From assembly GCA_937951895.1 (NCBI GenBank), contig CALFER010000077.1, forward strand, positions 44,076 through 108,075: DNA of 64,000 nt. Direction: 5' to 3'. The position numbers were made by a program, and so were the translations under genes. Positions 25,047 to 34,643 of this stretch are shown one piece after another. The notes below the pieces were generated by a model. It had not been told where the DNA came from. It searched no databases and was given only the letters and a program-made list of their open reading frames with translations. The DNA comes from an uncultured bacterium (GTDB lineage Bacteria; CSSED10-310; CALFER01). Position 1 is the first letter of the stretch. Each line of letters opens with the position of its first letter.

Positions 25047-26132
25047 TTACCCCACGATGGATTCCGATTCGTCCAGCAATTCCTCCTGTGCCGCCTGCCG
25101 ACGATGCGCTTCGATCACGCCCTGAACAGAATCCTGTCGTCTCGCCTTCGGCGCGGGTTTTGTCGAGACCAGTCGCGGGAGGAAATACAGGAGAAGCGGG
25201 CCGATCAGGAACAGGAGAAAGAAGACCGGCGCCGAGAGCGGGATGAGTTTTGTGACGAATCGGTCCAGATTGAACAGAATCAATGTGACGGCGATGTAAT
25301 CCGTGACGAAGTTGGAGTCCGGATTCGCCGCATGAAACCAGCACAACCCTCGGGTTCGTTCGCGGAAAAACGGCCAGAACAGCGATCCTCCCATGTGTCC
25401 GGTCAGATCTTCCGTGACATGGGTGGAGAAACCAAGGAAGGCAATGAGCGGATAGAGCCAGGCCGACGGCCAGTTCATCCACAGTGCCAGGGGCCAGAGC
25501 GGGAGTGCCAGTGCGGCACCGACGACGTAGGAATGACTCCATGTTCGATGCCAGGGAAGAAAGTCCACGAGCACATGATCCTGTCCCGGCCTGAATCCGT
25601 ACATCGGCCCGGACATGATGTCCACTGTCGTGCTCCGCGCACCTCCCGGTTTCAATCGTGCATGCTTCAACCGATAGATCCCGACCCGATTATCGGGTTC
25701 CGTCCCGGCGAACGCCACCTGCGAGGTGGTCACGACCGGCCCGATCACAACCGCAACTTCCTGTCGTTCCGCATCGAACGCGATCTGATACTGTCGCCAA
25801 TGATCCGCCGAAAGCTGAACGGTATGAAACTGGATGCGAATCTCACGATTCTCGATGATCGCCCGATCCATCGCGGATCCCAGTGTGTCTGCGATCGCCT
25901 GGGCGTCCGGGTTCCGGGGATCGGGATACACATCGATCTCCGCGGTCTCGAAAAACCGTCCGAATTTGAAATCGAGCGTATCCGGCATGATGCCGTACAG
26001 ACCGGCCAGGGCCAGGATGAACGATGATTGCGCGCCGTCGATCTGCGCGCCGGGTGTTGCACTCATGCGGACAACCTGAGGGAAGAACGAGGCTGTTGCG
26101 ATCGCTGAAATGAAATGCGTCAGACCCTTCAT
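25047..26132 (-). CDS. Membrane-bound metal-dependent hydrolase, YdjM/LexA-binding family-like
   Basis: 361 residues starting at the ATG 26132, two bases after the stop of the TctA gene. MKGLTHFISAIA, GIMPDTLDFKFG, HRTWSHSYVVGAALALP and THVTEDLTGHMGG show the His/Asp pattern of the YdjM group of membrane proteins with predicted hydrolase fold. Several membrane helices occur at about residues 30-45, 235-275 and 315-345. A central soluble domain (about 60-200) is inserted, which makes it longer than E. coli YdjM (about 200). No substrate is known. Confidence 0.82.
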   Translation of the reverse strand: MKGLTHFISAIATASFFPQVVRMSATPGAQIDGAQSSFILALAGLYGIMPDTLDFKFGRFFETAEIDVYPDPRNPDAQAIADTLGSAMDRAIIENREIRIQFHTVQLSADHWRQYQIAFDAERQEVAVVIGPVVTTSQVAFAGTEPDNRVGIYRLKHARLKPGGARSTTVDIMSGPMYGFRPGQDHVLVDFLPWHRTWSHSYVVGAALALPLWPLALWMNWPSAWLYPLIAFLGFSTHVTEDLTGHMGGSLFWPFFRERTRGLCWFHAANPDSNFVTDYIAVTLILFNLDRFVTKLIPLSAPVFFLLFLIGPLLLYFLPRLVSTKPAPKARRQDSVQGVIEAHRRQAAQEELLDESESIVG

Positions 26133-26134
26133 GT

Positions 26135-27466
26135 TCAATCCAGTCCGAGCAACCGGAGGATGGTGTCGCCGTAGCCCGCCATGTTCAGGGCGATCGGAAC
26201 GAGCAGCACGGCCATGCAGTTCGAACGGCGACTGTGGAAGAAGACCGGAATCATGCCGATACATGAGGCAATCAGCATCAGGGCCAGTCCCGCCCAACCG
26301 GTGATGAAAACGACCAGAACAACGAGCAGGGGCAAGGTCGCCCAGTAGAGAACGTGATAATGCACGCGTGAAAGCAGCCGAATCGTCAGACGCGTGGAGG
26401 GGATGAGCAGCAGGAAGGAGATGCAGCCCGACAGCAGAATCGCACCGATCATCATCGGCAGTTCGCGAGGCAGCGGCTGCAACACCGGTTTCAGGATGAT
26501 CGAGAGTCCCCCGCGACCGATACCCATGGGGGTCAGCGGCGTGACACAATACAACAGCAGAAATGCGCCGACATAATACAGCACCTTGGCAATTCCTCCG
26601 GACACAATGAACAGCCGATCGCCTCGACGTGCGACGGCATGCCCCGCCAATATCCCGCCGATGCCGGCCGTTACAGCAGGAAGATAGGCCGCCATACCGC
26701 CGGCAATCACGCCCTGCAGCGTCGACCAGCCGATATCCCCCCGGGTCAACTCGACCGACGAACTGATATGCTGGGGCGGGATCGTTTCGCGTGAAAGCAG
26801 TTTTTCGATGGCGCCGGGAATCGCGAACAGCCCGATAAACACCGGCATGATGTTCTGAAAACCCGCATCCGGACTCACGAGCGTCCGACTGGTCACGATC
26901 AATCCGAGGATGCCGGCCAGACCGAATGTCACCAGTCCGGCAAACACATTCCTCCACGCCTGTCTGAATCGTTCCCAGGTGGTCCTGCCGAGTCCCTCTC
27001 CTTTGGGCCATTCGCTCATCAGCATGTACACGATGACCGCCATCAGGATCGCGTGCATGTGCGGTGCCAGAATCTTGTGAATAAACGGCATCGCGACATA
27101 GATGAGCGGCATCGCAACACTCAGGAACAGGATTCCGATCAGGGATCCGATTCCACCGGCCAGAGTCGCTTCGAAGCCGCGCCCCAGTGTGAGATACTTG
27201 ATTCCGGGAAGAATCGTGACCGATGCGGATTCGTCCGGCGCCCCGATCAATGTCATGGGGATCGTGTTCAGGAAAGCGTACGCGACCACCAGACTGAGGA
27301 AGAACGGCGCGACGGCTGTGTAGGGAATGACTCCCTCGATGTGTGTCCAGAGAATCAGAGCGATGCCGGCGGTATTGTAGATGTGGAGGGAGGGAATCAG
27401 TGAGATGATTGCGCCGGATAGCGTTCCGGCCAGGCAGAATGTGAGAATGGTCAGATACTCGGTCAT
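26135..27466 (-). CDS. TctA-family membrane protein (PF01970-like, archaeal-type)
   Basis: 443 residues with about ten to twelve membrane helices. The N-terminal GTLSGAIISLIPSLHIYNTAG is the Gly-rich signature of the TctA/DUF112 permease fold, and PMTLIGAPDESASVTILPG is the second. The long LTRGDIGWSTLQGVIAGG-like loop resembles the shorter forms found mostly in Archaea rather than the tripartite tricarboxylate transporter TctA of Proteobacteria. No TctB or TctC partner is present, so a transport role is inferred only. Its start overlaps the upstream gene by 4 bases. Confidence 0.82.
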   Translation of the reverse strand: MTEYLTILTFCLAGTLSGAIISLIPSLHIYNTAGIALILWTHIEGVIPYTAVAPFFLSLVVAYAFLNTIPMTLIGAPDESASVTILPGIKYLTLGRGFEATLAGGIGSLIGILFLSVAMPLIYVAMPFIHKILAPHMHAILMAVIVYMLMSEWPKGEGLGRTTWERFRQAWRNVFAGLVTFGLAGILGLIVTSRTLVSPDAGFQNIMPVFIGLFAIPGAIEKLLSRETIPPQHISSSVELTRGDIGWSTLQGVIAGGMAAYLPAVTAGIGGILAGHAVARRGDRLFIVSGGIAKVLYYVGAFLLLYCVTPLTPMGIGRGGLSIILKPVLQPLPRELPMMIGAILLSGCISFLLLIPSTRLTIRLLSRVHYHVLYWATLPLLVVLVVFITGWAGLALMLIASCIGMIPVFFHSRRSNCMAVLLVPIALNMAGYGDTILRLLGLD

Positions 27467-28314
27467 GAAACAGGCGGGGCGGAAACCGGTTCCGCCGGCG
27501 GTTGCACGTCCAGATTCCCGGGATCCGCCGGTTCGACCAGACGCAACTGAATCTCGTTCCGATACACATCGACACGTCCCAGAAACCGAACAGTGGTGCC
27601 GATCTTCGAGATCTGATCGATACGGGTATCCTCCAGACGCTTCAGTTCGGAATGAAAAACGGTCAGCTGCTGCTGTCCGGACGGATCCTGGAGGCGCAGT
27701 GTCATGCCTTTGGCGAACGGCGTGACCTCCACCACCGTCCCGTCGAAACGGCCGATCAGGCCGATGTCTTCCCGCGTGATCCGTCCGAGTTCCTTTCGGA
27801 TGACTTCATCCCGCGACAGCATCGTGAGGCGTCGCGGGGATGCGATGAAGGCGGTCAACCCGTAGTTCTCGCTGTAGGAGATGTTCCCGACCGCCGAAAT
27901 GGTGTCTCCGGGGCGGGGAAAGGTGTCCCCGAGCACCTTCCGGAAGACGCTCAGCTTCCCGTGACCCATCAGCATGATCAGTCCGGTTCCGTCATCGAGC
28001 GTGATCCGGAACGAGTTTTTTTTGTCATCGGTTGAGACACTGATCACTTTGCCCTCGAAACGGGCGGTCGCCATGTTGTGTTGGAGGTCGATCTGCCCCG
28101 CATGCAAAAGGGGAACTTCCTGAATCCGAAGTCCGATCCACAGAATGATGAGACCGATGATCGATCCCCCGACGGCGATCCAGCGAAACACTTTCAGACT
28201 GATTCGATGCCGGAGAGATGACTGACAATGCGGACAGGTATCGTAAGGTCCTACGAAACGCCCGCACCCCGGACAGTGGGTCTCATCGATGTTCGGCGTG
28301 TTCGCCATGCTCAT
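27463..28314 (-). CDS. Zinc-ribbon, membrane-anchored OB-fold protein
   Basis: 283 residues if the ATG at 28314 is used; a second ATG at 28308 is equally possible, and longer starts run into the upstream gene. A four-Cys ribbon at the N-terminus (HCPGCGRFVGPYDTCPHC) is followed by one membrane helix (about residues 46-66). Two OB-fold-like segments follow: ARFEGKVISVSTDDKKN with FRITLDDGTG, and GRFDGTVVEVTPFAKG with LRLQDPSGQQ. Such OB folds usually bind single-stranded nucleic acid, but this one is placed outside the membrane, so its ligand is unclear. The C-terminus is Pro-rich. Confidence 0.75.
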   Translation of the reverse strand: MSMANTPNIDETHCPGCGRFVGPYDTCPHCQSSLRHRISLKVFRWIAVGGSIIGLIILWIGLRIQEVPLLHAGQIDLQHNMATARFEGKVISVSTDDKKNSFRITLDDGTGLIMLMGHGKLSVFRKVLGDTFPRPGDTISAVGNISYSENYGLTAFIASPRRLTMLSRDEVIRKELGRITREDIGLIGRFDGTVVEVTPFAKGMTLRLQDPSGQQQLTVFHSELKRLEDTRIDQISKIGTTVRFLGRVDVYRNEIQLRLVEPADPGNLDVQPPAEPVSAPPVS

Positions 28315-29566
28315 GATCACATCCGCAATCCGGTCCATGAACATGCTCGTGAGAGGGCTCATCCGCTCCCTCGATCTCACTGTTCATCTTCCGGATGGCT
28401 TCCAGGAGGTTCATCCCGACCATATGAATCGCTTCGTGCCGTGACACGCCGCTGGCGATGTACCGGGCGACCAGCAGGCGGGTTCCCTGCGGCGAATCGT
28501 CGGCAATGGCATCTTCGGCCAGAATGTGGGCTTCGATGTGCCGGCTGATTTCCTGATAACTGACCGACTTGTCGATCGGGGGATGCGATGCCACAATCAT
28601 GAGCGCTTTGTAGTTCGGATGAAATCGCAGCCACTTCTGAGGATCGGGACGCGTATCCGGATAATACACATCATTCAGTGGAACGGTGATGGTATCGAGT
28701 TGTTCGTAGGGTTCGAGATTGACAGGGTTTTTGGGGTCCGTGAACGGGTATTCTTCCCCGGTCAGTTCTTTGAGGCGGAAACGGACACCATGATAGTCCA
28801 TCGGAGTGTGCTTGAAGTAGCGTTTGAATAACGCGATCGCTTCTTCTTTCTGATCCATCGCCATCAGAAATGTCGCGTTCATGGCCAGGGCATCGAGATA
28901 GTTCATGTTGTCCTGAGATTCGTTGGTGAGAACGAAATCCTCGGAGTCCGGGGGCAACGACATCTCGGCGATCCTTCTCAGCAGTTCGAAGTACTTCATC
29001 GCAATCGGGTACATTTTATGGTCGGTGAACAACGTGCCCATCCTGATATACGGGGTCAGATGGTTGGGATGCATCTCCAGGATACGACTGAACCGCGTGA
29101 TCATCGCTTCAGTCCTGGTTGAGTCGGGATTCGTCGAGGCGGTTTGCTGTTCCCTGAGCATGTTCTCGTATTCTTCCAGAAACTCCTTGGATACTTCGAG
29201 TTGCAGGCGCAGTTTCGGATATGGTTTATCGCAATGCTGCGGGAAAAACTGTCGGGCAACATCCGGTCCATATGTTTTTACCGGATCCCATTCTCCGTCA
29301 GGTTTGACTTCGAGAGGCGGTATACCGGCCAGCTGAGGATTCAATTCGGATCCGACCACAACCCCCAGCAACTCGGTCGGTTTGCCGATCTCGACAGACC
29401 GATTCAGTCCGGTCACGCGGATCTCGATAATTTCGTTTTCGATGTAGAGAAAAGCCTGCTCCAGCGTGAATCGGTACCGGTCGCCGCCTCCAGGTTCCTG
29501 GACAATCAGATACTCGGGTTGTCGTTCGCGAACGATGGTCTTTATGATGGAATCGATCAATGGCAT
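28283..29566 (-). CDS. Helical-repeat protein with DUF1841-like C-terminal domain and His-rich tail
   Basis: 427 residues from the ATG at 29566, chosen for its CAGGAG ribosome-binding site. The N-terminal 150 residues are beta-like and unrecognised. Residues about 165-300 are TPR-like helices. Residues about 325-400 (HPNYKALMIVASHPPID, then VARYIASGVSRHEAIHM) resemble the DUF1841/YecA-neighbour fold with conserved His residues. The tail HEHVHGPDCGCDHEHGEHAEH is rich in His and Cys and probably binds metal. It is the first gene of the five-gene minus-strand operon. Confidence 0.65.
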   Translation of the reverse strand: MPLIDSIIKTIVRERQPEYLIVQEPGGGDRYRFTLEQAFLYIENEIIEIRVTGLNRSVEIGKPTELLGVVVGSELNPQLAGIPPLEVKPDGEWDPVKTYGPDVARQFFPQHCDKPYPKLRLQLEVSKEFLEEYENMLREQQTASTNPDSTRTEAMITRFSRILEMHPNHLTPYIRMGTLFTDHKMYPIAMKYFELLRRIAEMSLPPDSEDFVLTNESQDNMNYLDALAMNATFLMAMDQKEEAIALFKRYFKHTPMDYHGVRFRLKELTGEEYPFTDPKNPVNLEPYEQLDTITVPLNDVYYPDTRPDPQKWLRFHPNYKALMIVASHPPIDKSVSYQEISRHIEAHILAEDAIADDSPQGTRLLVARYIASGVSRHEAIHMVGMNLLEAIRKMNSEIEGADEPSHEHVHGPDCGCDHEHGEHAEHR

Positions 29567-29681
29567 GGTGGTTCTCCTGTGGGATTGTGCCGATCGGGCA
29601 ACAGGCGGGAAGTATGCCATAAAAACAATCGGATATCCATCATCATCTTCGACCGGCAGCAAAGACACCGGGTGAACTCTC

Positions 29682-29710
29682 TGGTAATTGTTTCAGCCAC
29701 GCGATATGAT
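29682..29710 (+). promoter_or_regulatory. Possible promoter of pckA
   Basis: TATGAT at 29705-29710 is a good -10 box (five of six), but the -35 position 17 bases upstream reads TGGTAA and matches weakly. It lies 57 bases upstream of the pckA start. Confidence 0.3.
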
Positions 29711-29719
29711 AACAATCTT

Positions 29720-29737
29720 ATTCCCGGAAGCGGGAAT
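29720..29737 (+). promoter_or_regulatory. Hairpin in the pckA 5' leader
   Basis: ATTCCCG (29720-29726) pairs perfectly with CGGGAAT (29731-29737) around a GAAG loop. It sits between the presumed -10 box and the ribosome-binding site AGGAGG, and no T run follows. It could be an operator or an mRNA stability or protein-binding element. Confidence 0.45.
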
Positions 29738-29766
29738 ATGGCTCATATCACAGGAGGTTTTAGCAC

Positions 29767-31416
29767 ATGGATATGCACGAAAGAGTGTTTGGATTATTGA
29801 AGGAACATGAGTGCGCGAAGATCGATCCGGAACGCGCGGTCATGATTCAGGAAGCCGTTGAAAACGGTGAAGTCGTCGTTGCAAACAGTGGATGTCTGGC
29901 CGTCTGGACTCCACCGGAATCGACCGGTCGCAGCCCGAAGGACACCGTCATGGTTCGTCGGCCTGAAAGCGAGCAAAACATCGACTGGGATTCGCCGAAC
30001 TGTCTGCCGATCACGCCGGAAACATTCGATATGCTGTTCGAAGATGTCCTGATGACGTTCGAAGCGAAGCCCCGGATCTATGCCTGCAACCGCGTTGTCG
30101 GAGCCGATTCTTCGATCGCGCTGCCTGTCCTTACGGTATCGACCGCATCGCTTTCGATTCTGTTCGCAGATAACATGTTTCGACCGGTTCCGGCTGATAT
30201 CCGATCCAGTGTGTTCGCTGATCGCGGCTTTACACTGCTGGTCGCTCCGGATGATAAACTCGATTCGGAACGTTATAAAGGCAAACTCCGGATCAATCCT
30301 GCAACAGGAAAAACAACCGACATGGCCATCGCCATGGATTTCGATCGCCGGATCGGAATCGTGTTCGGCTCGGCCTATTGCGGCAGCGTCAAGAAACTGA
30401 TTTTCACGGTCATGAATTACTATCTTCCCGGCGAGGGTGTTCTGCCGCTGCACTGCTCCGCAAATGAAGGTCCGTCAGGCGATGTCGCTCTGCTGCTCGG
30501 TCTGTCCGGCACCGGGAAGACCACCCTGTCTGCCGATCCCGAACGCGCGCTGCTGGGTGATGACGAACATGCGTGGAACGATAACGGGATCAGTAATTTC
30601 GAATATGGATGCTATGCGAAACTGATCAATCTGGATCCCCGGAAAGAACCGGAAATTTACCGTGCCTGTTTCCATGAAGATGATTACTGGAGTCACGGGG
30701 TGATCATCGAAAACGCCATGCTGTATCCGAACGGCGAATTCGATCTCAATGACGAACGCCTCACCCCGAACTCACGCGGATCATTCCCACTCCGATATCT
30801 CTCGAACATCAAACAATCTTCGAAGGCGGGTCAACCGTCGGTTATCCTGTTCCTGACCGCGGATGCCAATGGCGTCATTCCTCCGGTCGCCAAACTCACG
30901 CCCGACCAGGCGATGCTGTGGTTTCTGATGGGGTACACCAGCAAACTGGCCGGAACCGAAACCGGGATCGTTGAGCCCAAGACGACGTTTTCGCGATTCT
31001 TCGGTGAACCATTCATGCCTCGGAATCCGGATGTATATGCGGGGATGCTGGGTGAACGAATGAAGCAGCACAAGGCGCAGGTATATCTGGTCAACACCGG
31101 TTGGAGCGGCGGACCGTATGGTGTCGGAAAACGGATGGATATCAACCTGACCCGTGCGATCATCCGGGCGATCATGACCGGTGGACTGAAAGACGTGACG
31201 TTCGTTGAAGACAAACGGTTTCATATCGAAGTCCCGATGTCGTGTCCCGGGATTGACAATCCCGAGATTCTCAATCCGCAGAATACCTGGAAAGACAAGG
31301 CTGCCTTCGAAGACCGTGCCGGTAAACTCGCAAGCGAATTCAGTGCGCATTTCGACAAGGCTTACGGCAGCAAACATATCGATCCGGCAATCAAGGCCCA
31401 GTGCCCGGGTAAATAA
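29767..31416 (+). CDS. pckA: Phosphoenolpyruvate carboxykinase (ATP)
   Basis: 549 residues. The strong AGGAGG 11 bases upstream supports this start. GSAYCGSVKKLIFTVMNYYL, the P-loop GLSGTGKTTLSADP, LLGDDEHAWND, and NTGWSGGPYGVGKRMD are the family's signatures. The enzyme converts oxaloacetate and ATP to phosphoenolpyruvate and CO2 in gluconeogenesis. It is followed with no spacing by the YkgJ-like gene. Confidence 0.96.
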   Translation: MDMHERVFGLLKEHECAKIDPERAVMIQEAVENGEVVVANSGCLAVWTPPESTGRSPKDTVMVRRPESEQNIDWDSPNCLPITPETFDMLFEDVLMTFEAKPRIYACNRVVGADSSIALPVLTVSTASLSILFADNMFRPVPADIRSSVFADRGFTLLVAPDDKLDSERYKGKLRINPATGKTTDMAIAMDFDRRIGIVFGSAYCGSVKKLIFTVMNYYLPGEGVLPLHCSANEGPSGDVALLLGLSGTGKTTLSADPERALLGDDEHAWNDNGISNFEYGCYAKLINLDPRKEPEIYRACFHEDDYWSHGVIIENAMLYPNGEFDLNDERLTPNSRGSFPLRYLSNIKQSSKAGQPSVILFLTADANGVIPPVAKLTPDQAMLWFLMGYTSKLAGTETGIVEPKTTFSRFFGEPFMPRNPDVYAGMLGERMKQHKAQVYLVNTGWSGGPYGVGKRMDINLTRAIIRAIMTGGLKDVTFVEDKRFHIEVPMSCPGIDNPEILNPQNTWKDKAAFEDRAGKLASEFSAHFDKAYGSKHIDPAIKAQCPGK

Positions 31417-32055
31417 TTGTTGCGGACACTGATCGACGAATACCGTCGATATCTTCAGAACATTGATCGGGCATTTGCGGCGGCGCAGTCGCAAATGCCG
31501 GATTGCATTCCCTGTCGGAAAGGATGCTCCCAGTGCTGCTCGGCATTCTTCGCCGTGCGATGGTGCGACTGTGCTCTCATGGCCGAAGGAATTCTGGCGG
31601 GCCCGGTCGGTGAGAGACCCCGTATCATCGAGCGTTGTCGCGATATCATGCGGAAACTTGTCGATACATTCGGCCTGACAGGACCATTCCGAATCGAGTC
31701 CATCGGTTGGAATCGATTCGAACGATTCATCGAAGGAGCCTTTTTCCGATGCCCGGTTCTGGCCGATGACGGCGCGTGCGGTATCCATCCGTTCCGTCCC
31801 CGGATCTGTCGGCTCGCGGGCACAACCTTCCGGGATCCCGGATCGGGAATGGAACTGGATGATTTCTGCGAAATCGCCTCAGAAGCGCGACGCGATCCGA
31901 TGTTCACCCCACCGGAATTCCCGCTCGACGAATCGCTGCTTCGAGCGATCGAGTTCGACGATGCCATGAGACGTCTGGTGGGGGAATCCGCGGGATTCAC
32001 CATCCCGGCAGCAGGCATCCTGGAGTATCTGGATACGATTTCAGACCGGTGTTGA
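31417..32055 (+). CDS. YkgJ-family cysteine-cluster protein
   Basis: 212 residues starting at a TTG immediately after the pckA stop. CIPCRKGCSQCCSAFFAV near residues 28-45 and CGIHPFRPRICRLAG at about 121-135 give the eight-Cys pattern of the family, thought to bind zinc or an iron-sulfur centre. The TTG start has no clear ribosome-binding site, so it may be translated by coupling to pckA. Function unknown. Confidence 0.8.
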   Translation: MLRTLIDEYRRYLQNIDRAFAAAQSQMPDCIPCRKGCSQCCSAFFAVRWCDCALMAEGILAGPVGERPRIIERCRDIMRKLVDTFGLTGPFRIESIGWNRFERFIEGAFFRCPVLADDGACGIHPFRPRICRLAGTTFRDPGSGMELDDFCEIASEARRDPMFTPPEFPLDESLLRAIEFDDAMRRLVGESAGFTIPAAGILEYLDTISDRC

Positions 32056-32069
32056 AATGTTCGCGAAGA

Positions 32070-32696
32070 TCATCCGGATTGTGTTTTCCGGGGATAGGGG
32101 AGGTGCGGGAAGTGTTTGGCCATGCACTCCGGGCAGATGCTGTGTGTGAACATGGCGTCGGAATGCTGGGCAATGTAGGCTTCCACCTGATGCCAGTAAT
32201 CCGAGCTGTCGCGGATCCGTTTGCAATAGGCACAGATTGGGAGGAGTCCCTGAAGTTTCTTGACATGGAGCAGAGCGTTTTCGAGTTCGCTGATCCGGGT
32301 GGCGAGTTTGTCTTCCAGATCGATCAGCTTGTGCCCCACTTCGACCCGGGCCTGCAACTCTCCCTGATTGAACGGTTTGGTCACATAGTCGTCCGCGCCG
32401 GCTTTGAGGGCTTTCACGAGATCCGCTTTTTCGGTCTTGCCGGTTAAAAAGAGAATATACGCGCGCTTGCGTTGGGAACTGTTTTCAAGGTTCCGGATCA
32501 TGCCACATAGATCGATCCCGGAGACTCGCGGCATCATCCAATCCAGAATCACCATCCGGATGTCCGGGTCCGATTGGAACAGGTTCCAGGCTATTTCGCC
32601 GTCATCGGCTGAAACAACGGAATAGTTCCATCGTTCGAGATGTTTGACCACGAGCATTCTGCTGCCCAGATCATCTTCAACCACGAGGATCCTCAT
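32070..32696 (-). CDS. Response regulator with C-terminal Cys-cluster output
   Basis: 208 residues. Receiver domain about 1-120: ILVVEDDLGS, MVILDWMMPRVSG (phospho-Asp), LTGKTEKAD and VTKPFNQGEL. A coiled coil of about 30 residues (LIDLEDKLATRISELENAL) links it to a C-terminal motif ICAYCKRIRDSSDYWHQVEA, then HSICPECMAKHF. This four-Cys module is found at the ends of many signalling proteins and probably binds a metal. It faces convergently toward the YkgJ gene; its start is preceded by GGGAGG. Confidence 0.93.
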   Translation of the reverse strand: MRILVVEDDLGSRMLVVKHLERWNYSVVSADDGEIAWNLFQSDPDIRMVILDWMMPRVSGIDLCGMIRNLENSSQRKRAYILFLTGKTEKADLVKALKAGADDYVTKPFNQGELQARVEVGHKLIDLEDKLATRISELENALLHVKKLQGLLPICAYCKRIRDSSDYWHQVEAYIAQHSDAMFTHSICPECMAKHFPHLPYPRKTQSG

Positions 32697-32827
32697 TCAT
32701 GACCTCCCGGGATGGCACTGTATCATGGTTATCAGCATATCCGAAAACTCCGGGGAGATCAATCGATTCGATATACAATACCCTGTGCAAGTTGATCTGG
32801 AGCGATTGATGACATATCCTCAGATCG

Positions 32828-34594
32828 ATGCCATTGGATCTTGTAAATCCCGGAATTCCTCGTCCGTTGTGGGACATGGCCGAGAACATTCTGAATGCTC
32901 AGAAACTCACCATCACCTGCGGAAACCTGGATGTTATCGGCATGGCTGTCACGATCAATGAACAGGTGGTGCATCCTCCTGTATTCTCAATCATGGCTCT
33001 CCCGTTCATGCTGGTCATTCGCGATCCGGGAACCGCTGTCTTCTACCTGAACGGTGTTCTGTTTTGCCTCCTCCTGTTTTTGGTTTTTTCAGCCGCAAGG
33101 CGACTGCGTCCGTCATCAGGTGACGGATACTCGCACGCGGATCATTTCGCCCCGGCGATCCTGGCAACGGCTTTCGGTGCCGGGAGCATTCTGGCGAGAG
33201 TCTTTTCGGCGATCGCCATGACGGAGTTGGCCGGAGCCGTCTTTGTGCTGGGGAGCGCTGTCTCGGCCATCCGGGCGGATTGTTCATGCAGAAAAAAATG
33301 GTACGCCCTCACCGGTATCTGCATGTCTCTGGCTTTCCTGACTAAATACTCCTATGGGGTTTTCGCCTGTTCCTCGGTGCTTTGGCTGGCGATACGCAAT
33401 GCGCTGGCGAACAAAGCAATCGGCAGGATGGCCGCACGGGGATGGTTTCTTCTGCTTCCGATTTTCGTATGTATCATCGGTCGGGTCCTCAATGCATACG
33501 ACGAAACCGCGTTATCCCGATTCGGCGTTTCGGAGCGCGGGTTGTCGAATGTCGTGTATACGCTGATCATTGCAGCCGGTATCGGCACGGCATGTCTTCA
33601 TGGCCGTATGATTGCTGCATGGCGGGATCGTTCAGGGCCCTGCAAAGCCTTGATTCTGTCATCGATTGTCCCGGTATGGATCTGGCTCATTCTTCCCTCA
33701 CCCAACCGCATCCTTGGCGTGATCCGCTTCTTCAGGAATCGCGCGTCCCTCGATGATCGCCTGGATCGCTTCGGGTTCTATCCCCGGGTTGTCGTGCAGG
33801 ATTATGACATACGGCCGTGGATCGGTGTTCTGGTTGTGTCCGGTGCGGTCGCCGCAGCGGGATGGCTGATCATCGGAGCAGTCAGGCGATGCCCGGAAGC
33901 GAATGGCCTGTACTGCTACTCGTTTTTCTGCGGGTTGATCGTTATCGCCTCGCATCGTTATAAACTTGAACGCAACCTTCTCCCCCTCATGCCACTGTTG
34001 TGGATCTGCGCATCATGGTGAATCGTACGAACGCTTCATTTCATTCGTGTCCGTGGAGCCGCTCTGACAACACTCGCGTCCCTGATCGCTGTGGTCATAC
34101 TCGTCGGTCTGTCCGGATCAGGATTGGTTCCGGAGCGTCTGAATGCCTACTCGGCGTTGCCGGAATCGGATCGGATCATCGATGCGATTGTTCAGAATCT
34201 GGATGTGCGACGGAAGAATCACGTATGGGGAGCAAACAATCATATTTCCCCGCCGGCAATCCTCAGCCGATGTCTGGAGATGGGATATCCGGAGGACGTG
34301 ATTCAGTTCGATCCGCCCAAGCCGAGAGGTGAATCATGCGTTGAGCGGGTGTTCTCCGATCCGAATGAAGCGGCAGAGAACTTTCAGATCTGGATAGACC
34401 GGAACATCGGAGCCAGGGTGTTTGTGATCGACATGAGACAGGATTGCCCGATGAGAGATGACGATTATCGGCGCTGGAACCAATGGAAAGAGGAATACAC
34501 TCGGATGCTCCGAATATCTCCTGAATTCCAGACGACCGCGCAGAGGTCATTTTGTCAGGATCGGATCCATCTTTATGTGCTGGATCGGTATTGA
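32828..34594 (+). pseudogene. Membrane glycosyltransferase (ArnT/PMT-like) interrupted by an in-frame TGA
   Basis: Two open stretches, 32828-34021 (397 aa) and 34022-34594 (190 aa to the next stop), lie in the same frame and are separated only by the TGA at 34019-34021. Read through, they give one 588-residue polytopic protein: nine or ten membrane helices, then an extra helix right after the stop (LTTLASLIAVVILVGL), then a soluble tail. The pattern VVHPPVFSIMALPFML, TPP-like loop and KYSYGVF is that of dolichyl-phosphomannose-type transferases. Upstream of 32828 the first helix and the usual Asp-rich first loop are missing because a stop lies just 15 bases before it. So it lacks both ends of normal coding and looks decayed, though a read-through or split protein is possible. 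Confidence 0.7.
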
Positions 34595-34643
34595 TCGATG
34601 TTTTTCTCTTGCGATTTTTGCAAACCCGGATAAATTGTAGCGT

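Noticed and set aside
25047..27575. An 842-residue open frame on the minus strand
   Set aside because: It runs through the TctA gene in the wrong frame. Only its last 361 residues, starting at the ATG 26132, carry recognisable content, so the rest is an artefact of high G+C.
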